From Akkermansia muciniphila (GTDB lineage: Bacteria; Verrucomicrobiota; Kiritimatiellia; RFP12; JAAYNR01): DNA of 64,000 nucleotides. The DNA lies in contig CAMBQN010000005.1 of the NCBI GenBank assembly GCA_945870025.1, positions 1-64,000 on the forward strand. The letters are read 5' to 3'. Of this stretch, positions 1 to 8,508 are shown piece after piece. A program made the translations under genes and the position numbers. The first letter of the stretch is position 1. Every line of letters starts with the position of its first letter. The notes beneath the pieces were generated by a model. It saw only the letters and a list, made by a program, of their open reading frames with translations, did no database searches and was not told where the DNA came from.

Positions 1-193
1 CAAATCGACTGAAGCGACGACGGATTCTAATGTTGGTGCATACAAGTGCTGTTAACCCCGGAGCAAAAACATGAAAATGAAAACCACCCCTAACGGGCGG
101 ATCGGGAGAATGTTGTCTCTTGACTCCGGCACTGGAATGAGTGTCCCCGCTGTTTTCTGGCCCGCCTTCGTGGCTTCGCAACTACGGCGCGGC

Positions 194-255
194 AGCCTTC
201 GCTCGCCGCTGGCGTGCCGAGCCGTAGCTCGGCGCGTCAGCGGCGAGCGAAGGCT
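194..255. repeat. Long inverted repeat next to tRNA-Pro
   Basis: A near-perfect palindrome. The outer arms (194-212 against 237-255, core CCTTCGCTCGCCGCTG and its complement) enclose a second stem, GCCGAGC against GCTCGGC, around a short loop. It begins at the last base of the tRNA CCA end, so in tRNA sense it is the immediate 3' trailer. It could terminate the tRNA transcript or be an intergenic palindrome. There is no T-run, so a classical intrinsic terminator is not supported. Confidence 0.7.
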
Positions 256-331
256 GGTCGGGGCGGGGGGATTTGAACCCCCGACTTTCAGCGCCCAAGG
301 CTGACGCGCTACCAGGCTGCGCTACACCCCG
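255..331 (-). tRNA. tRNA-Pro (anticodon UGG)
   Basis: The reverse strand folds into a full cloverleaf. The 7-bp acceptor stem starts CGGGGTG and pairs with CGCCCCG, with one G-U pair. The D-arm is GCGC...GCGC, and the anticodon stem TCAGC/GCTGA holds loop CTTGGGC, which gives anticodon TGG. The T-arm has loop TTCAAAT. Discriminator A is followed by a genome-encoded CCA at 257-255. The length is 77 nt with CCA. The UGG anticodon reads proline CCN codons. Confidence 0.95.
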
Positions 332-433
332 ACATAGCAGGCTGCGCGTAACGCCGCCTGCGTGAAAACGGGGGGTATGATAACAGAGACACCGGGCGAT
401 GGGAATCGAAAAGGGAGGCGGATCGATTGTCCG

Positions 434-462
434 TTGCCTTTTCGTCTCCAAACGGCTATGCT
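434..462 (+). promoter_or_regulatory. Candidate promoter of plsC-like gene
   Basis: TTGCCT (434-439), a 17-bp spacer and TATGCT (457-462). The expected start of transcription is 1-3 nt before the ATG at 472, so the mRNA would be almost leaderless. This argues against the upstream in-frame TTG at 427, which lies before the promoter. Confidence 0.45.
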
Positions 463-471
463 GTGGACCTT

Positions 472-1311
472 ATGACGGTAGAGCAATTCCATGAGGGCCT
501 GCGGCGGGACGGGCGGTACGAGACACCCGCAGCGGATCGGCCGGCGGTACCGATGCGGGCCGGGTGCCGCGCGACGTTGCGCTTTTCGTGGTACTCGGTC
601 GAGACGATCCTGACGGCGGCGCGGTTGAATCGACGTGGGCTTTTTGACACAGCGGGCTGGGCGAGCGTAGTGTTCGCCACCTGGCGCCAAGCGGAGCGGA
701 TGGGGGCGGTGATCACGGTCGACGGGTTTGACGCCCTGCGCGACGTCCGCGGGCCGGTCGTGTATGCGGCTAACCACATGAGCATGCTGGAGACGCTCAT
801 CCTGCCGGCGGTGCTGCTGGCTCATTCCCCGCTGTCGATCGTTTTGAAGCAGAGTCTCCTGTCTTATCCGATCTTTGGCGCTCCGTTGCAGCGCATTCGA
901 CCGATCACCGTCACCCGCACGAGCGCCCGCGAAGACCTGCGCGCCGTGTTGGAGACCGGGCGGCAGCGGCTGGAGGCCGGGCGCTCGGTGCTGCTGTTTC
1001 CGCAGGCGACCCGCCGGGCGGTCTTCGATGCCGAGCACTTCAACTCGATGGGGGACAAACTGGCGCGCGCGGCGGGCGTGCCGCTCGTGCCGGTGGCGCT
1101 TAAGACCGATTTTCAGGGAATCGGTCGGGTGCTTAAGGATTTTGGACGGGTCGATCCCGCGCGCCCGATCCGGTTTGCACTGGGGCCGGCTTTGCCGGAC
1201 ACCCCAGCGAAAGGGGATCGCCACCGCCGCTGCGTGACGTTTATCGAAGAGCGGCTGCGGACGTGGGGCTTGCCCATGGTCGCGAAAAAGGAAAAAAAGA
1301 ATGATACCTGA
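472..1311 (+). CDS. PlsC-family lysophospholipid acyltransferase-like protein
   Basis: A 279-residue protein with the two landmarks of the PlsC/LPLAT fold. The catalytic block NHMSMLET at about residue 100 is a variant of NHxxxxD with Glu in place of Asp. The block LLFPQATRR at about residue 180 corresponds to the FPEGTRS phosphate-binding motif. Members of the family move an acyl chain from acyl-ACP or acyl-CoA to a lysophospholipid at the inner membrane. Both motifs deviate from the strict consensus, so the acceptor is uncertain. No Shine-Dalgarno site is visible before the ATG, which fits the promoter placed a few bases upstream. Its 3' end overlaps the next gene by 11 bp, implying co-transcription. 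Confidence 0.75.
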   Translation: MTVEQFHEGLRRDGRYETPAADRPAVPMRAGCRATLRFSWYSVETILTAARLNRRGLFDTAGWASVVFATWRQAERMGAVITVDGFDALRDVRGPVVYAANHMSMLETLILPAVLLAHSPLSIVLKQSLLSYPIFGAPLQRIRPITVTRTSAREDLRAVLETGRQRLEAGRSVLLFPQATRRAVFDAEHFNSMGDKLARAAGVPLVPVALKTDFQGIGRVLKDFGRVDPARPIRFALGPALPDTPAKGDRHRRCVTFIEERLRTWGLPMVAKKEKKNDT

Positions 1312-1711
1312 TCTTCAGGCCAGCCTTCTGTGCGACGATGTGCGTCAGGAACGGAACGGCAAATTCATCCTGATCGGCATTTTTGAAGGACTGGTGGTGG
1401 CCCAACTGCCGGCCGCCTTCTATCGCATCTGCCTGGTCAACCGCTGGTGCTGCGGCGAAGGGACGTTCGCCCAGCGCTCGCGGATCATCGCCCCCGACGG
1501 ACAGACGGTCGTGTGCGAAGGGCAGCAGGTGCCGATCACGCTTTCGGGGCAGGAACAGAACGCCACCAGCGTGGAGGTGTTCGTCAACCTGCGGCTGGCG
1601 GCCGAAGGAACCCACTGGGTCGAGGTGCTGCTCGATCAGCAGCTCCGCATGCGCTACCCGCTCCATGTCCGCCTCGTCCCGCCCAAGCCGCCCGCTCAGG
1701 AGCGGGAATAA
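1301..1711 (+). CDS. DUF6941-like protein of unknown function
   Basis: A 136-residue soluble protein without signal peptide or membrane segment. The opening, with ASLLCDDVRQERNGKFIL, followed by a beta-rich body and a C-terminal VRLVPP segment, resembles the DUF6941 family as I remember it. The family has no assigned activity. The start codon overlaps the acyltransferase gene, and a run of A and G (AAGGAAAAAAAGA) before the ATG can serve as ribosome-binding site. The overlap suggests a two-gene operon. I cannot propose a function. Confidence 0.7.
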   Translation: MIPDLQASLLCDDVRQERNGKFILIGIFEGLVVAQLPAAFYRICLVNRWCCGEGTFAQRSRIIAPDGQTVVCEGQQVPITLSGQEQNATSVEVFVNLRLAAEGTHWVEVLLDQQLRMRYPLHVRLVPPKPPAQERE

Positions 1712-1754
1712 AGCCCGAAGGTCTGGTGATGTCCGGCGTCCAGCGAGGGGCGGA

Positions 1755-1896
1755 CAGCAATTCTAATTATGGCACATCCGTACAGTCGAAATCGAAATCG
1801 CTATCGCTATCGGGGTCGAATTCCTTGCTTTCCCGTCGATTTCGGTCCCGATCCCGATTTGGATCCCGATGGCGGCTGTCATAATGAGAATTGCTG
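1755..1896 (+). mobile_element. MITE-like element, copy 1 (CAGCAATTCTAATTATG ends)
   Basis: A 142-bp unit bounded by inverted ends CAGCAATTCTAATTATG and CATAATGAGAATTGCTG. The interior is a chain of hexamers of type TCGAAA/TCGCTA/TCGGGG, a hinge GAATTCC, then TCGATTTCGG-type hexamers running the other way. It is nearly identical to the copies at 20170 and 22295. The flanking 9-mers AGGGGCGGA and GGGGGCAAA match at 6 of 9 positions, and the differences are all transitions, which may be a decayed target duplication. It lies 18 bp upstream of the fabH -35 box. Confidence 0.75.
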
Positions 1897-1914
1897 GGGG
1901 GCAAAATCTCCAAC

Positions 1915-1942
1915 TTGACAAAAATCAAATTAATGTCATACT
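1915..1942 (+). promoter_or_regulatory. Sigma-70-type promoter of the fab-etf operon
   Basis: TTGACA (1915-1920), a 16-bp AT-rich spacer and CATACT (1937-1942). The predicted start near 1949 leaves a leader of about 20 nt containing the fabH ribosome-binding site GGGAGA. Confidence 0.6.
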
Positions 1943-1969
1943 GGCGGCTTTTACGGGAGAATAGGCGAC

Positions 1970-2983
1970 ATGGCAGAGCATAAAAAGATTCAGATCGCCG
2001 CGACAGGCTCTTGGGTGCCGTCGCATCGCGTGACTAACGAAATGCTGGCGAAGAAGCTGGATACGACCGACGAGTGGATCGTCTCGCATACCGGCATTCA
2101 TGCGAGGCATGTGGCGCAGGCCGGGGAGACCACGGCGTCTGCCGCCGTGCATGCGTCGCGGATCGCCTTGGAGCGGGCCGGGGTTGCGGCGGACGAGCTG
2201 GGATGCATCGTGCTGGCCACCTCCACGCCCGACTACACCTTGCCGTCAACGGCCTGTCTGGTGCATCGCGAATTGAAGGCGGGGCGCGCGGCCGCGTTCG
2301 ACGTGTCGGCGGCCTGCACCGGGTTTGTTTACGCGATGGACATTGCGCGGGGGCTCATGGGTCGCGATCCCCGGCCAACACTGGTCATCGGCGCGGATCT
2401 GATGACGCGGATCGTCGACTGGACCGACCGCAACGTCTGCGTGTTGTTCGGCGATGGCGCGGGTGCGGTTGTGCTCAAATGGGGATCGGGCGATGCCGGG
2501 CTGGGCGAGTCCATCCTGCGGGTGGATAGCGAAGGCTTTTTTGCCCTCCGGCGCGAAGGGGGAAACCGGCACCACCTGTCGGAGCAGGTCGATGCGCCCT
2601 CGGGTCGTTCGTTCCTGCACATGGAAGGCAAACCGGTCTTCAATTTCGCGGTCAAGGCGATCGACGAGGTCGTCACGGAGCTGTTGGAGAAATCGGGGAT
2701 GACGCTGGATCAGGTGAAGCTGATTGTTCCCCATCAGGCCAACTTCCGCATCATCGACGCGGCGGCTCGGCGCTTGAAGACGGGCGCCGACAAGTTTTTC
2801 CTCAACATTGCCGAAGTGGCCAACACGTCGGCGGCCAGCATCCCGCTGGCGCTGGACGCCTTGGTCAACGCCAACCGGTTGCAGGCGGGCGACTACCTGA
2901 TCTTTGTCGGCTTTGGCGCGGGTCTCACCTATGGCGGCGTGCTGGTCCGCTGGGGTTGCAGTGCGCCACTGGCGGTCGTTTAA
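1970..2983 (+). CDS. fabH: Beta-ketoacyl-ACP synthase III
   Basis: The 337-residue length is normal for FabH, which condenses acetyl-CoA with malonyl-ACP to start fatty acid synthesis in the cytoplasm. The thiolase-fold triad is complete: Cys at about residue 114 in SAACTGF, His in PHQANFRI and Asn in NTSAASIPLAL. Start: ATG preceded by GGGAGAATAGGCGAC, 20 nt after the predicted transcription start. It is the first gene of a six-gene same-strand run (fabH, fabF, fabZ, etfB, etfA, acyl-CoA dehydrogenase) with small gaps, so it probably sets expression of the whole set. Confidence 0.95.
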   Translation: MAEHKKIQIAATGSWVPSHRVTNEMLAKKLDTTDEWIVSHTGIHARHVAQAGETTASAAVHASRIALERAGVAADELGCIVLATSTPDYTLPSTACLVHRELKAGRAAAFDVSAACTGFVYAMDIARGLMGRDPRPTLVIGADLMTRIVDWTDRNVCVLFGDGAGAVVLKWGSGDAGLGESILRVDSEGFFALRREGGNRHHLSEQVDAPSGRSFLHMEGKPVFNFAVKAIDEVVTELLEKSGMTLDQVKLIVPHQANFRIIDAAARRLKTGADKFFLNIAEVANTSAASIPLALDALVNANRLQAGDYLIFVGFGAGLTYGGVLVRWGCSAPLAVV

Positions 2984-3016
2984 GCGGAAATAGTGTCTAA
3001 CGAAAGGTGCAAAACA

Positions 3017-4270
3017 GTGAAAGACAAACAGCGCGTGGTAGTAACGGGCATGGGCGTGATCTCGCCCGTCGGCAATGATGTGCCCACCTTCTGGAACAAC
3101 ATTCAACACGGCGTGTCGGGGATCGGGCCGCTGACCAAATGTGACACGGCGGGCCTGGAATCGCGGGTGTCGGCCGAAGTCAAGGGTTTTGATCCCAAAA
3201 ACTATTTTGAAGTCAAGGAAGCGAAGCGGATGGCGCTGTTCACGCAATACGCCGTGGCGGCGGCCAAGGAGGCGTGGCGCGACGCCGGATTCGAGGGCCC
3301 CGCAGCCATGCCCGAGCGAACAGCGGTGATTCTGGGCAACGGCATCGGCGGCCGCGAGGTCGACCACGAAGCGCACAAGACGTTGTTTGAGAAGGGCGCC
3401 CAGCGCATCTCGCCGATGGCTATTCCCAAGCTGATCATCAACGAGGCGGCCGGCAACATTTCGATGGCGCTCAACGCGAAGGGACCTGTGCTGACGATCG
3501 TGACCGCCTGCGCGTCGGGAACCGATGCGATTGGCGTCGCGCTGGATGTGATCCGCTCGGGTCGCGCCGATGTCGTCATCACCGGCGGCACCGAGGCGGC
3601 GATCACGCAGGTGGCCATTGGCGGCTTTTGCGCGCTCGGCGCGTTGAGCACGAAGCACAACGATGCGCCCGAGAAGGCCTGCCGCCCGTTCGACCTGAAC
3701 CGCGACGGCTTCATCATGGGCGAAGGCGCGGGCGTCCTCGTCATCGAGACATTGGAGCACGCCCAGAAACGGGGCGCTCGGATTCACGCCGAGCTGGCGG
3801 GCTACGGCGCCACCGGCGATGCGTTTCACCTGACGGCACCCGATCCGAGCGGCGACGGCGCCGCACGAGCCATCCGGGCTGCGCTTGAGGACGCGGATCT
3901 CAAGCCGACGGACATTGATTACTTCAATGCCCACGGCACCTCCACGCCGATCAACGACCCGATGGAGACGCAGGCGATCAAGCTCGCGTTCGGCGATGAA
4001 GCGCGCCGCCTCAAGGTCTCGTCCACCAAGAGCATGACCGGCCACATGATCGCGGCCGCCGGCGCGGTCGAGGCGATCATTTGCGTCCTCGCTGTCCGTG
4101 ACGGGTTCTGCCCGCCGACCATCAATTACGAGACCCCGGATCCCGCCTGCGATTTGGACTATGTGCCGAACGTGGGCGTCACCATGCCGGTGCGCGCCGC
4201 CGTCTCGACCTCGCTCGGCTTCGGCGGCCATAACGGGGCGCTGGTGATCAAGCGGTTTGACAACGCGTAA
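3017..4270 (+). CDS. fabF: Beta-ketoacyl-ACP synthase II
   Basis: A 417-residue condensing enzyme that elongates acyl-ACP with malonyl-ACP. Cys at about residue 164 (TACASGTD), His in NAHGTSTPINDP and His in KSMTGHMIAAAG complete the Cys-His-His site of the KAS I/II class. I chose the GTG at 3017 because AAAGG lies 9 nt upstream and the protein then begins MKDKQRVVVTGMG as in other FabF. The in-frame GTG at 2993 would add eight residues and has no good binding site. It lies 33 bp after fabH, in the same operon. Confidence 0.94.
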   Translation: MKDKQRVVVTGMGVISPVGNDVPTFWNNIQHGVSGIGPLTKCDTAGLESRVSAEVKGFDPKNYFEVKEAKRMALFTQYAVAAAKEAWRDAGFEGPAAMPERTAVILGNGIGGREVDHEAHKTLFEKGAQRISPMAIPKLIINEAAGNISMALNAKGPVLTIVTACASGTDAIGVALDVIRSGRADVVITGGTEAAITQVAIGGFCALGALSTKHNDAPEKACRPFDLNRDGFIMGEGAGVLVIETLEHAQKRGARIHAELAGYGATGDAFHLTAPDPSGDGAARAIRAALEDADLKPTDIDYFNAHGTSTPINDPMETQAIKLAFGDEARRLKVSSTKSMTGHMIAAAGAVEAIICVLAVRDGFCPPTINYETPDPACDLDYVPNVGVTMPVRAAVSTSLGFGGHNGALVIKRFDNA

Positions 4271-4281
4271 GGAAACCCGTG

Positions 4282-4701
4282 ATGACAAAGACCCTGGATG
4301 AACTGCTGCCGCATCGGGACCCCTTTCGGTTCCTCGACCGGCTGACCGACGCCCGACTGGATGGGTGCGTGGGCGAGTACACGTTTAAGCCGGACACGCC
4401 TTTCTTCAAGGGGCACTTTCCCCACTTTCCCGTTGTGCCGGGCGTGATCCTCGTCGAGGCCATGGCCCAATGCGGCGGTGCCGGCGTGGTCGAGAGCGAT
4501 CTGGCAAACTCGAAGAACATCCTGCTCGCCAGCGTAACGGAGGCCAAGTTCCGCCGTCCGGTCCGCCCTGGCGAAACGGTCCGCTTTGAAATCGAATACG
4601 TCAAGACTTCCCCGCGTCTGCTGCGTCAACGCGGCAAGGTCTATGTCGGCGATGAAATCGCCGCCGAGGCCGAATGGGTGTGCATGATGGGGAAGGCCTG
4701 A
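4282..4701 (+). CDS. fabZ: 3-hydroxyacyl-[acyl-carrier-protein] dehydratase FabZ
   Basis: A 139-residue hot-dog-fold protein that removes water from 3-hydroxyacyl-ACP to give trans-2-enoyl-ACP. The FabZ signature is intact: FKGHFPHFPVVPGVILVEA with the catalytic His and the downstream Glu. Start: ATG at 4282, eight bases after AAGGA. The GTG at 4279 is less likely. It is encoded 11 bp after fabF. No enoyl reductase (FabI, FabK, FabL or FabV), FabG or ACP gene accompanies it. The next genes are an ETF and an acyl-CoA dehydrogenase. Confidence 0.93.
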   Translation: MTKTLDELLPHRDPFRFLDRLTDARLDGCVGEYTFKPDTPFFKGHFPHFPVVPGVILVEAMAQCGGAGVVESDLANSKNILLASVTEAKFRRPVRPGETVRFEIEYVKTSPRLLRQRGKVYVGDEIAAEAEWVCMMGKA

Positions 4702-4732
4702 TCTAAACACGGAACCACGGAGAACGACCACC

Positions 4733-5644
4733 ATGGGATACAACTGCGTCGTATGTGTAAAACAAGTGCCGGACACCAAGCGGATTACCGGCCAGGCGAT
4801 GAAGGAGGACGGCACCGTCAATCGCGCGGCCCTGCCGGCCATCTTCAATCCCGAGGATCTGAATGCGCTCGAAGAGGCCCTGCGCGTGCGTGACCAGCAC
4901 GGCGGCACTGTGACGGTGATCGCCATGGGCCTGCCCGCCGCGTGCGACGTGCTGCGGGATTCGCTCTTCCGCGGCGCCGACCGGGCGATTCTGATCACGG
5001 ATCGGCGGGCGGCCGCCTCGGATACGCTGGCCACCAGCTACATCCTGTCGTGCGCGGTCCGGAAGCTGAAGCCCGATCTGGTCTTCTGCGGCCGTCAGGC
5101 CATTGACGGCGACACGGCGCAGGTCGGTCCGCAGCTCGCCGAGAAACTCGGTTACACGCTGGTGACCTACCTCGAAGAACTGGAACTGGATGGCCCGATG
5201 GCGCGCGTCAAGCGCAACATAGGCAACGGCTACGAGCGGGTGCGTTCGCGTCTGCCCGCCCTCTTCACCGTTATGGAGACGGCCAATCATCCGCGGCCGC
5301 CCGCGTTGCTTAAGGCGTTGAAGTGCAAGAAGGCCCGCGCGCCGGTCGAAATCGCCAAGGCGGTGGACGGCACGCTGGGAGCGTCGGCCACGCCCGAAGC
5401 CAAATCCGCGGAAACCGCGCGCCGCTGCTCGGACATGCAGACGCAGAATCTGTTGATCACCCAGTGGAATCTCGATGACATCGAGGCCGATCTGGGCTGG
5501 TGCGGCGGGGCCGGCAGTCCGACCAAGGTGAACCGCATCCAGTCCATCGTGCTGGCGGGCGGCGATTACAAAGAGTTTCCGCCGACCGATTCAGGCGTCG
5601 CAAGCCTGCTCGGCGAGTTGATCCAAGACCACACCATCGGGTGA
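4733..5644 (+). CDS. etfB: Electron transfer flavoprotein beta subunit
   Basis: The 303-residue EtfB/FixA subunit forms a heterodimer with the next gene product and binds AMP or a second FAD. The N-terminus (CVVCVKQVPDT), the segment FNPEDLNALEEAL and then VTVIAMG are the pattern I associate with the clostridial, bifurcation-competent ETFs rather than the mitochondrial type, which has NPFDEIAVEEA. That assignment is inference. At 303 residues it is somewhat longer than the usual 260, and the extra residues are C-terminal. GGAGA precedes the ATG by about 10 nt. Confidence 0.9.
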   Translation: MGYNCVVCVKQVPDTKRITGQAMKEDGTVNRAALPAIFNPEDLNALEEALRVRDQHGGTVTVIAMGLPAACDVLRDSLFRGADRAILITDRRAAASDTLATSYILSCAVRKLKPDLVFCGRQAIDGDTAQVGPQLAEKLGYTLVTYLEELELDGPMARVKRNIGNGYERVRSRLPALFTVMETANHPRPPALLKALKCKKARAPVEIAKAVDGTLGASATPEAKSAETARRCSDMQTQNLLITQWNLDDIEADLGWCGGAGSPTKVNRIQSIVLAGGDYKEFPPTDSGVASLLGELIQDHTIG

Positions 5645-5663
5645 AGACAGCGAGGAATCCCAC

Positions 5664-6728
5664 ATGATTGAAGTGAACCGAAAAGGCGAAGTTTGGGTGT
5701 TTGCAGAGCAGGAGGCGGGACATCTCTCGGATGTGCCGCTGGAGCTGCTGAGCAAGGGGCGCGAGCTGGCCGATCAGCTCGGCGTGCCGCTGGCGGCCGT
5801 GCTCGTTGGCAACAAGGTTCGTCCGCTGTGCGCCACGCTCGCGCAACATGGTGCAGACCTCGTCTACCTCGCCGAGGATGGCGTGCTGTCCCACTACCAG
5901 ACCGCCAGTTACACGCGAGTCGTCTGTGACCTGATCACCGCCTACAAGCCGCAGATTTGTCTGTTCGGCGCGACGGCGATCGGCCGTGACCTGGCGCCCA
6001 CCGTGGCCTCTGCCATGAAGTGCGGGCTGACGGCGGACTGCACGGACCTGCAGATCGGCGACCATACCGACGCGCAGACCAAGGAGCACATCTCCAAGCT
6101 GCTGCTCCAGATCCGTCCGGCGTTTGGCGGCAACATCATCGCGACCATCGTCAATCCGCACCGCTGGCCCCAGATGGCCACCGTTCGCGAAGGGGTGATG
6201 CGCATGACGGTGGCCGAGGCCGGCCGCACGGGTAAGACGATAAAGTTCCCGGTGAATCTCGCCGGTGTTGACCTGCCGACAGAGGTGCTGGAGTCGCAGC
6301 GCCGCGCGAAGAAGGTCAACCTCAAGGGCGCACGGATCATCGTCGCGGGCGGCGCGGGCGTCGGTAGCCGTGACCAGTTCCGCCTGATCTGGGATCTGGC
6401 AAATATTCTCGGCGGGGCCGTGGGCGGCAGCCGCGCGGCGGTGGATCTGGGATACGTGGATCACGACCACCAGGTCGGCCAGACTGGCACGACGGTCCGT
6501 CCGGCGCTGTACATCTGCTGCGGCGTGTCGGGCGCGGTGCAACATCGCGCCGGCATGCAGGAGTCGGCCAAGATTCTGGCCATCAACATCGACAAGGATG
6601 CGCCGATCTTCGGTGTCGCGCACTATGGCATTGTGGGCGACCTGAACGAGGTCATTCCGCGGATGATCAAGACCATCCGCTCGGGCGCGAGCCTTTCTGA
6701 TGCGGTTACGGGCGCAAGCAAAGCATAA
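5664..6728 (+). CDS. etfA: Electron transfer flavoprotein alpha subunit
   Basis: A 354-residue EtfA/FixB subunit. The C-terminal FAD domain shows GVGSRDQF, GGSRAAVD, QVGQTGTTVRP and SGAVQHRAGM. The segment HYGIVGDLNEVIP has the IVGD form seen in anaerobic ETFs, where aerobic ETFs have LVAD. It begins 19 bp after etfB with GAGGA as ribosome-binding site. An almost identical leader, CAGCGAGGA, precedes both this gene and the following dehydrogenase, suggesting matched translation. It shuttles electrons between the dehydrogenase and a low-potential or quinone partner that is not encoded here. Confidence 0.92.
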   Translation: MIEVNRKGEVWVFAEQEAGHLSDVPLELLSKGRELADQLGVPLAAVLVGNKVRPLCATLAQHGADLVYLAEDGVLSHYQTASYTRVVCDLITAYKPQICLFGATAIGRDLAPTVASAMKCGLTADCTDLQIGDHTDAQTKEHISKLLLQIRPAFGGNIIATIVNPHRWPQMATVREGVMRMTVAEAGRTGKTIKFPVNLAGVDLPTEVLESQRRAKKVNLKGARIIVAGGAGVGSRDQFRLIWDLANILGGAVGGSRAAVDLGYVDHDHQVGQTGTTVRPALYICCGVSGAVQHRAGMQESAKILAINIDKDAPIFGVAHYGIVGDLNEVIPRMIKTIRSGASLSDAVTGASKA

Positions 6729-6748
6729 GACAGCGAGGATTATCCACC

Positions 6749-8500
6749 ATGGCGAATTTCTTCACCGATAACGAGGACATCCAGTTCCTTTTCCAGCACA
6801 TGAACCTGGCTCGCGTGGCCACGCTCCGCGAGCAGAACTTCCGCTTTGCGAAGGAGTTTGACTTTGCGCCGGCCGATGCGCCGGAAGCGATCGACAACTA
6901 CCGCCGCATTCTGGATGTCATCGGCGAAATCGCCGGCGAGCGCGTGGCCCCGACCGCCGCCGACACCGACACGGTCGGCAACGTTCTGAACGCCGATGGC
7001 AGCGTCACCTACGCGCCGGGGATCGCCGAGGCGGTCAAGCTCCTTGGGCAAGCCGATGCGATGGGCTTCATCCTGCCCTACCGGTTCGGCGGGCTGAATG
7101 GCCCGAACCTGCTGTATACGATGTCGAATGACATCGTCAGCCGGGCCGACGCCGCGCTGATGAACATTTACGGGCTGCAGGGCATCGCCGAGACCATCAA
7201 TGCCTTCGCGAGCGAGGAGATCAAGCAGCAATACCTGCCCCGCATGACGAGCGGCGAGTGGACGGGCGCGATGGTGCTGACCGAGCCGGACGCGGGCAGC
7301 GACCTGCAGGCGGTGAAGACCAAGGCGTACCAGGATGCCTCCGGGCAGTGGTTCGTCCGCGGCGTGAAACGCTTTATCACCAACGGCTGCGGTGAGGTGC
7401 TGCTGGTGCTGGCTCGCACCGAGCCTGAAATCGCCGACGGCCGCGGCCTCTCCTGCCTGCTGGTCGAGCGCGGCCCCCGTGTGCGCGTGCGCCGGCTCGA
7501 GCACAAGCTCGGCATCAACGGCAGCCCGACCTGCGAGATCTGCTTTGACGACGCCCCGGCCAAGCTGATCGGCGAACGCCGTCGCGGCCTGATCACGTAC
7601 GTCATGAGCCTGATGAACGGCGCGCGCATCGGAATCGCGGCGCAGAGCCTGGGGATTGGCGAGGCGGCCTACCGGGTCGCGCGCGCCTATGCCCACAGCC
7701 GTAAGCAGTTCAACACCGCCATCGAGAACTTCCCGGCGGTGCGCGACCTGCTTCTCGATATGAGCCTCGATGTGCAGGCGGCACGCGCGCTGAGCTATTT
7801 TGCGGCCTATTCCGTGGATCTGGAGGAGGGGTTGGGCGCGTGTGTCGCCGCGGCCCAGAATGCCGCGCCCGACGAGCTCAAGCGGCTGCGCGCCGAGGAA
7901 CGCAAGTACAAGGCGTTCAGCAAGATGCTGACGCCGATGGCCAAGTACTACGCATCCGAAATGTCCATGCGTGTCTCCAACAGCTCGATGGCCGTGCTCG
8001 GCGGCAGCGGGTACATGAAGGACTACGCGGTCGAGCGCCATCTGCGCGACAGCCGCATCACCACGATCTATGAGGGCACCAGCCAGCTTCAGGTCGTCGC
8101 CTCCTTGGCAGGCGTCATCGGCGACACCGTGGGCGAGGTCATCCAGGAGATCCTGGGCGACCGCGTTTGGCCGCACGAGCTTGAGACGCGGGTGGTCCAT
8201 ATCCGCGAGGGGCAGGCGCTGCTGGCCGAGTCGGTGGCGTTCGTCAAGGCGCAGACGGCCAGCAATGCCTACCGCGACCTCCACGCCCGCAAGCTGGTTG
8301 ACATCGCGATCGATCTGATCGTGGCCGCACTCTTCTGCGACCAGGCCACAGCCAGCCCCAAGAAGCTGCTGGTCGCCAAGCGCTGGCTGGCGGAACGGAT
8401 GCCGCGGTTGCGCATGCTCAAGGAACAGGTCTGCTCGGGCGAAACCTCCGCGCTCACCGACTTTGAAATCTTGGCTGGCCCCTTGCCGGTCGCCGATTAA
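6749..8500 (+). CDS. Acyl-CoA dehydrogenase family flavoprotein (long form)
   Basis: A 583-residue enzyme, much longer than the roughly 380-residue short-chain enzymes. The core carries TEPDAGSDLQAVKT (flavin and substrate binding), LGGSGYMKDYAVERHLRDSR and IYEGTSQLQ, whose Glu corresponds to the catalytic base of medium-chain dehydrogenases. About 160 residues follow the core, as in the long FadE-like group. The N-terminus (about 70 residues) is specific to this subfamily. Directly downstream of etfBA, it is probably the partner of that ETF. In this operon it could reduce an enoyl thioester made by FabZ or oxidise an acyl-CoA. The sequence does not decide the direction. Confidence 0.88.
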   Translation: MANFFTDNEDIQFLFQHMNLARVATLREQNFRFAKEFDFAPADAPEAIDNYRRILDVIGEIAGERVAPTAADTDTVGNVLNADGSVTYAPGIAEAVKLLGQADAMGFILPYRFGGLNGPNLLYTMSNDIVSRADAALMNIYGLQGIAETINAFASEEIKQQYLPRMTSGEWTGAMVLTEPDAGSDLQAVKTKAYQDASGQWFVRGVKRFITNGCGEVLLVLARTEPEIADGRGLSCLLVERGPRVRVRRLEHKLGINGSPTCEICFDDAPAKLIGERRRGLITYVMSLMNGARIGIAAQSLGIGEAAYRVARAYAHSRKQFNTAIENFPAVRDLLLDMSLDVQAARALSYFAAYSVDLEEGLGACVAAAQNAAPDELKRLRAEERKYKAFSKMLTPMAKYYASEMSMRVSNSSMAVLGGSGYMKDYAVERHLRDSRITTIYEGTSQLQVVASLAGVIGDTVGEVIQEILGDRVWPHELETRVVHIREGQALLAESVAFVKAQTASNAYRDLHARKLVDIAIDLIVAALFCDQATASPKKLLVAKRWLAERMPRLRMLKEQVCSGETSALTDFEILAGPLPVAD

Positions 8501-8508
8501 TCGGCGGA

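Noticed and set aside
71-304. 77-codon frame on the plus strand at the left edge
   Set aside because: It runs through the palindrome and into the antisense of tRNA-Pro, has no ribosome-binding site and resembles no protein.
427-471. TTG at 427 as start of the PlsC-like gene
   Set aside because: It lies upstream of the candidate promoter (434-462), adds 15 residues unlike the family and has no ribosome-binding site.
2246-4288. Long open frames on the minus strand opposite fabH/fabF (and likewise 6740-8530, 15132-16547 and others)
   Set aside because: They are shadows produced by high-GC codon use of real genes on the other strand. Their products are Arg/His/Asp-rich without domains or starts.
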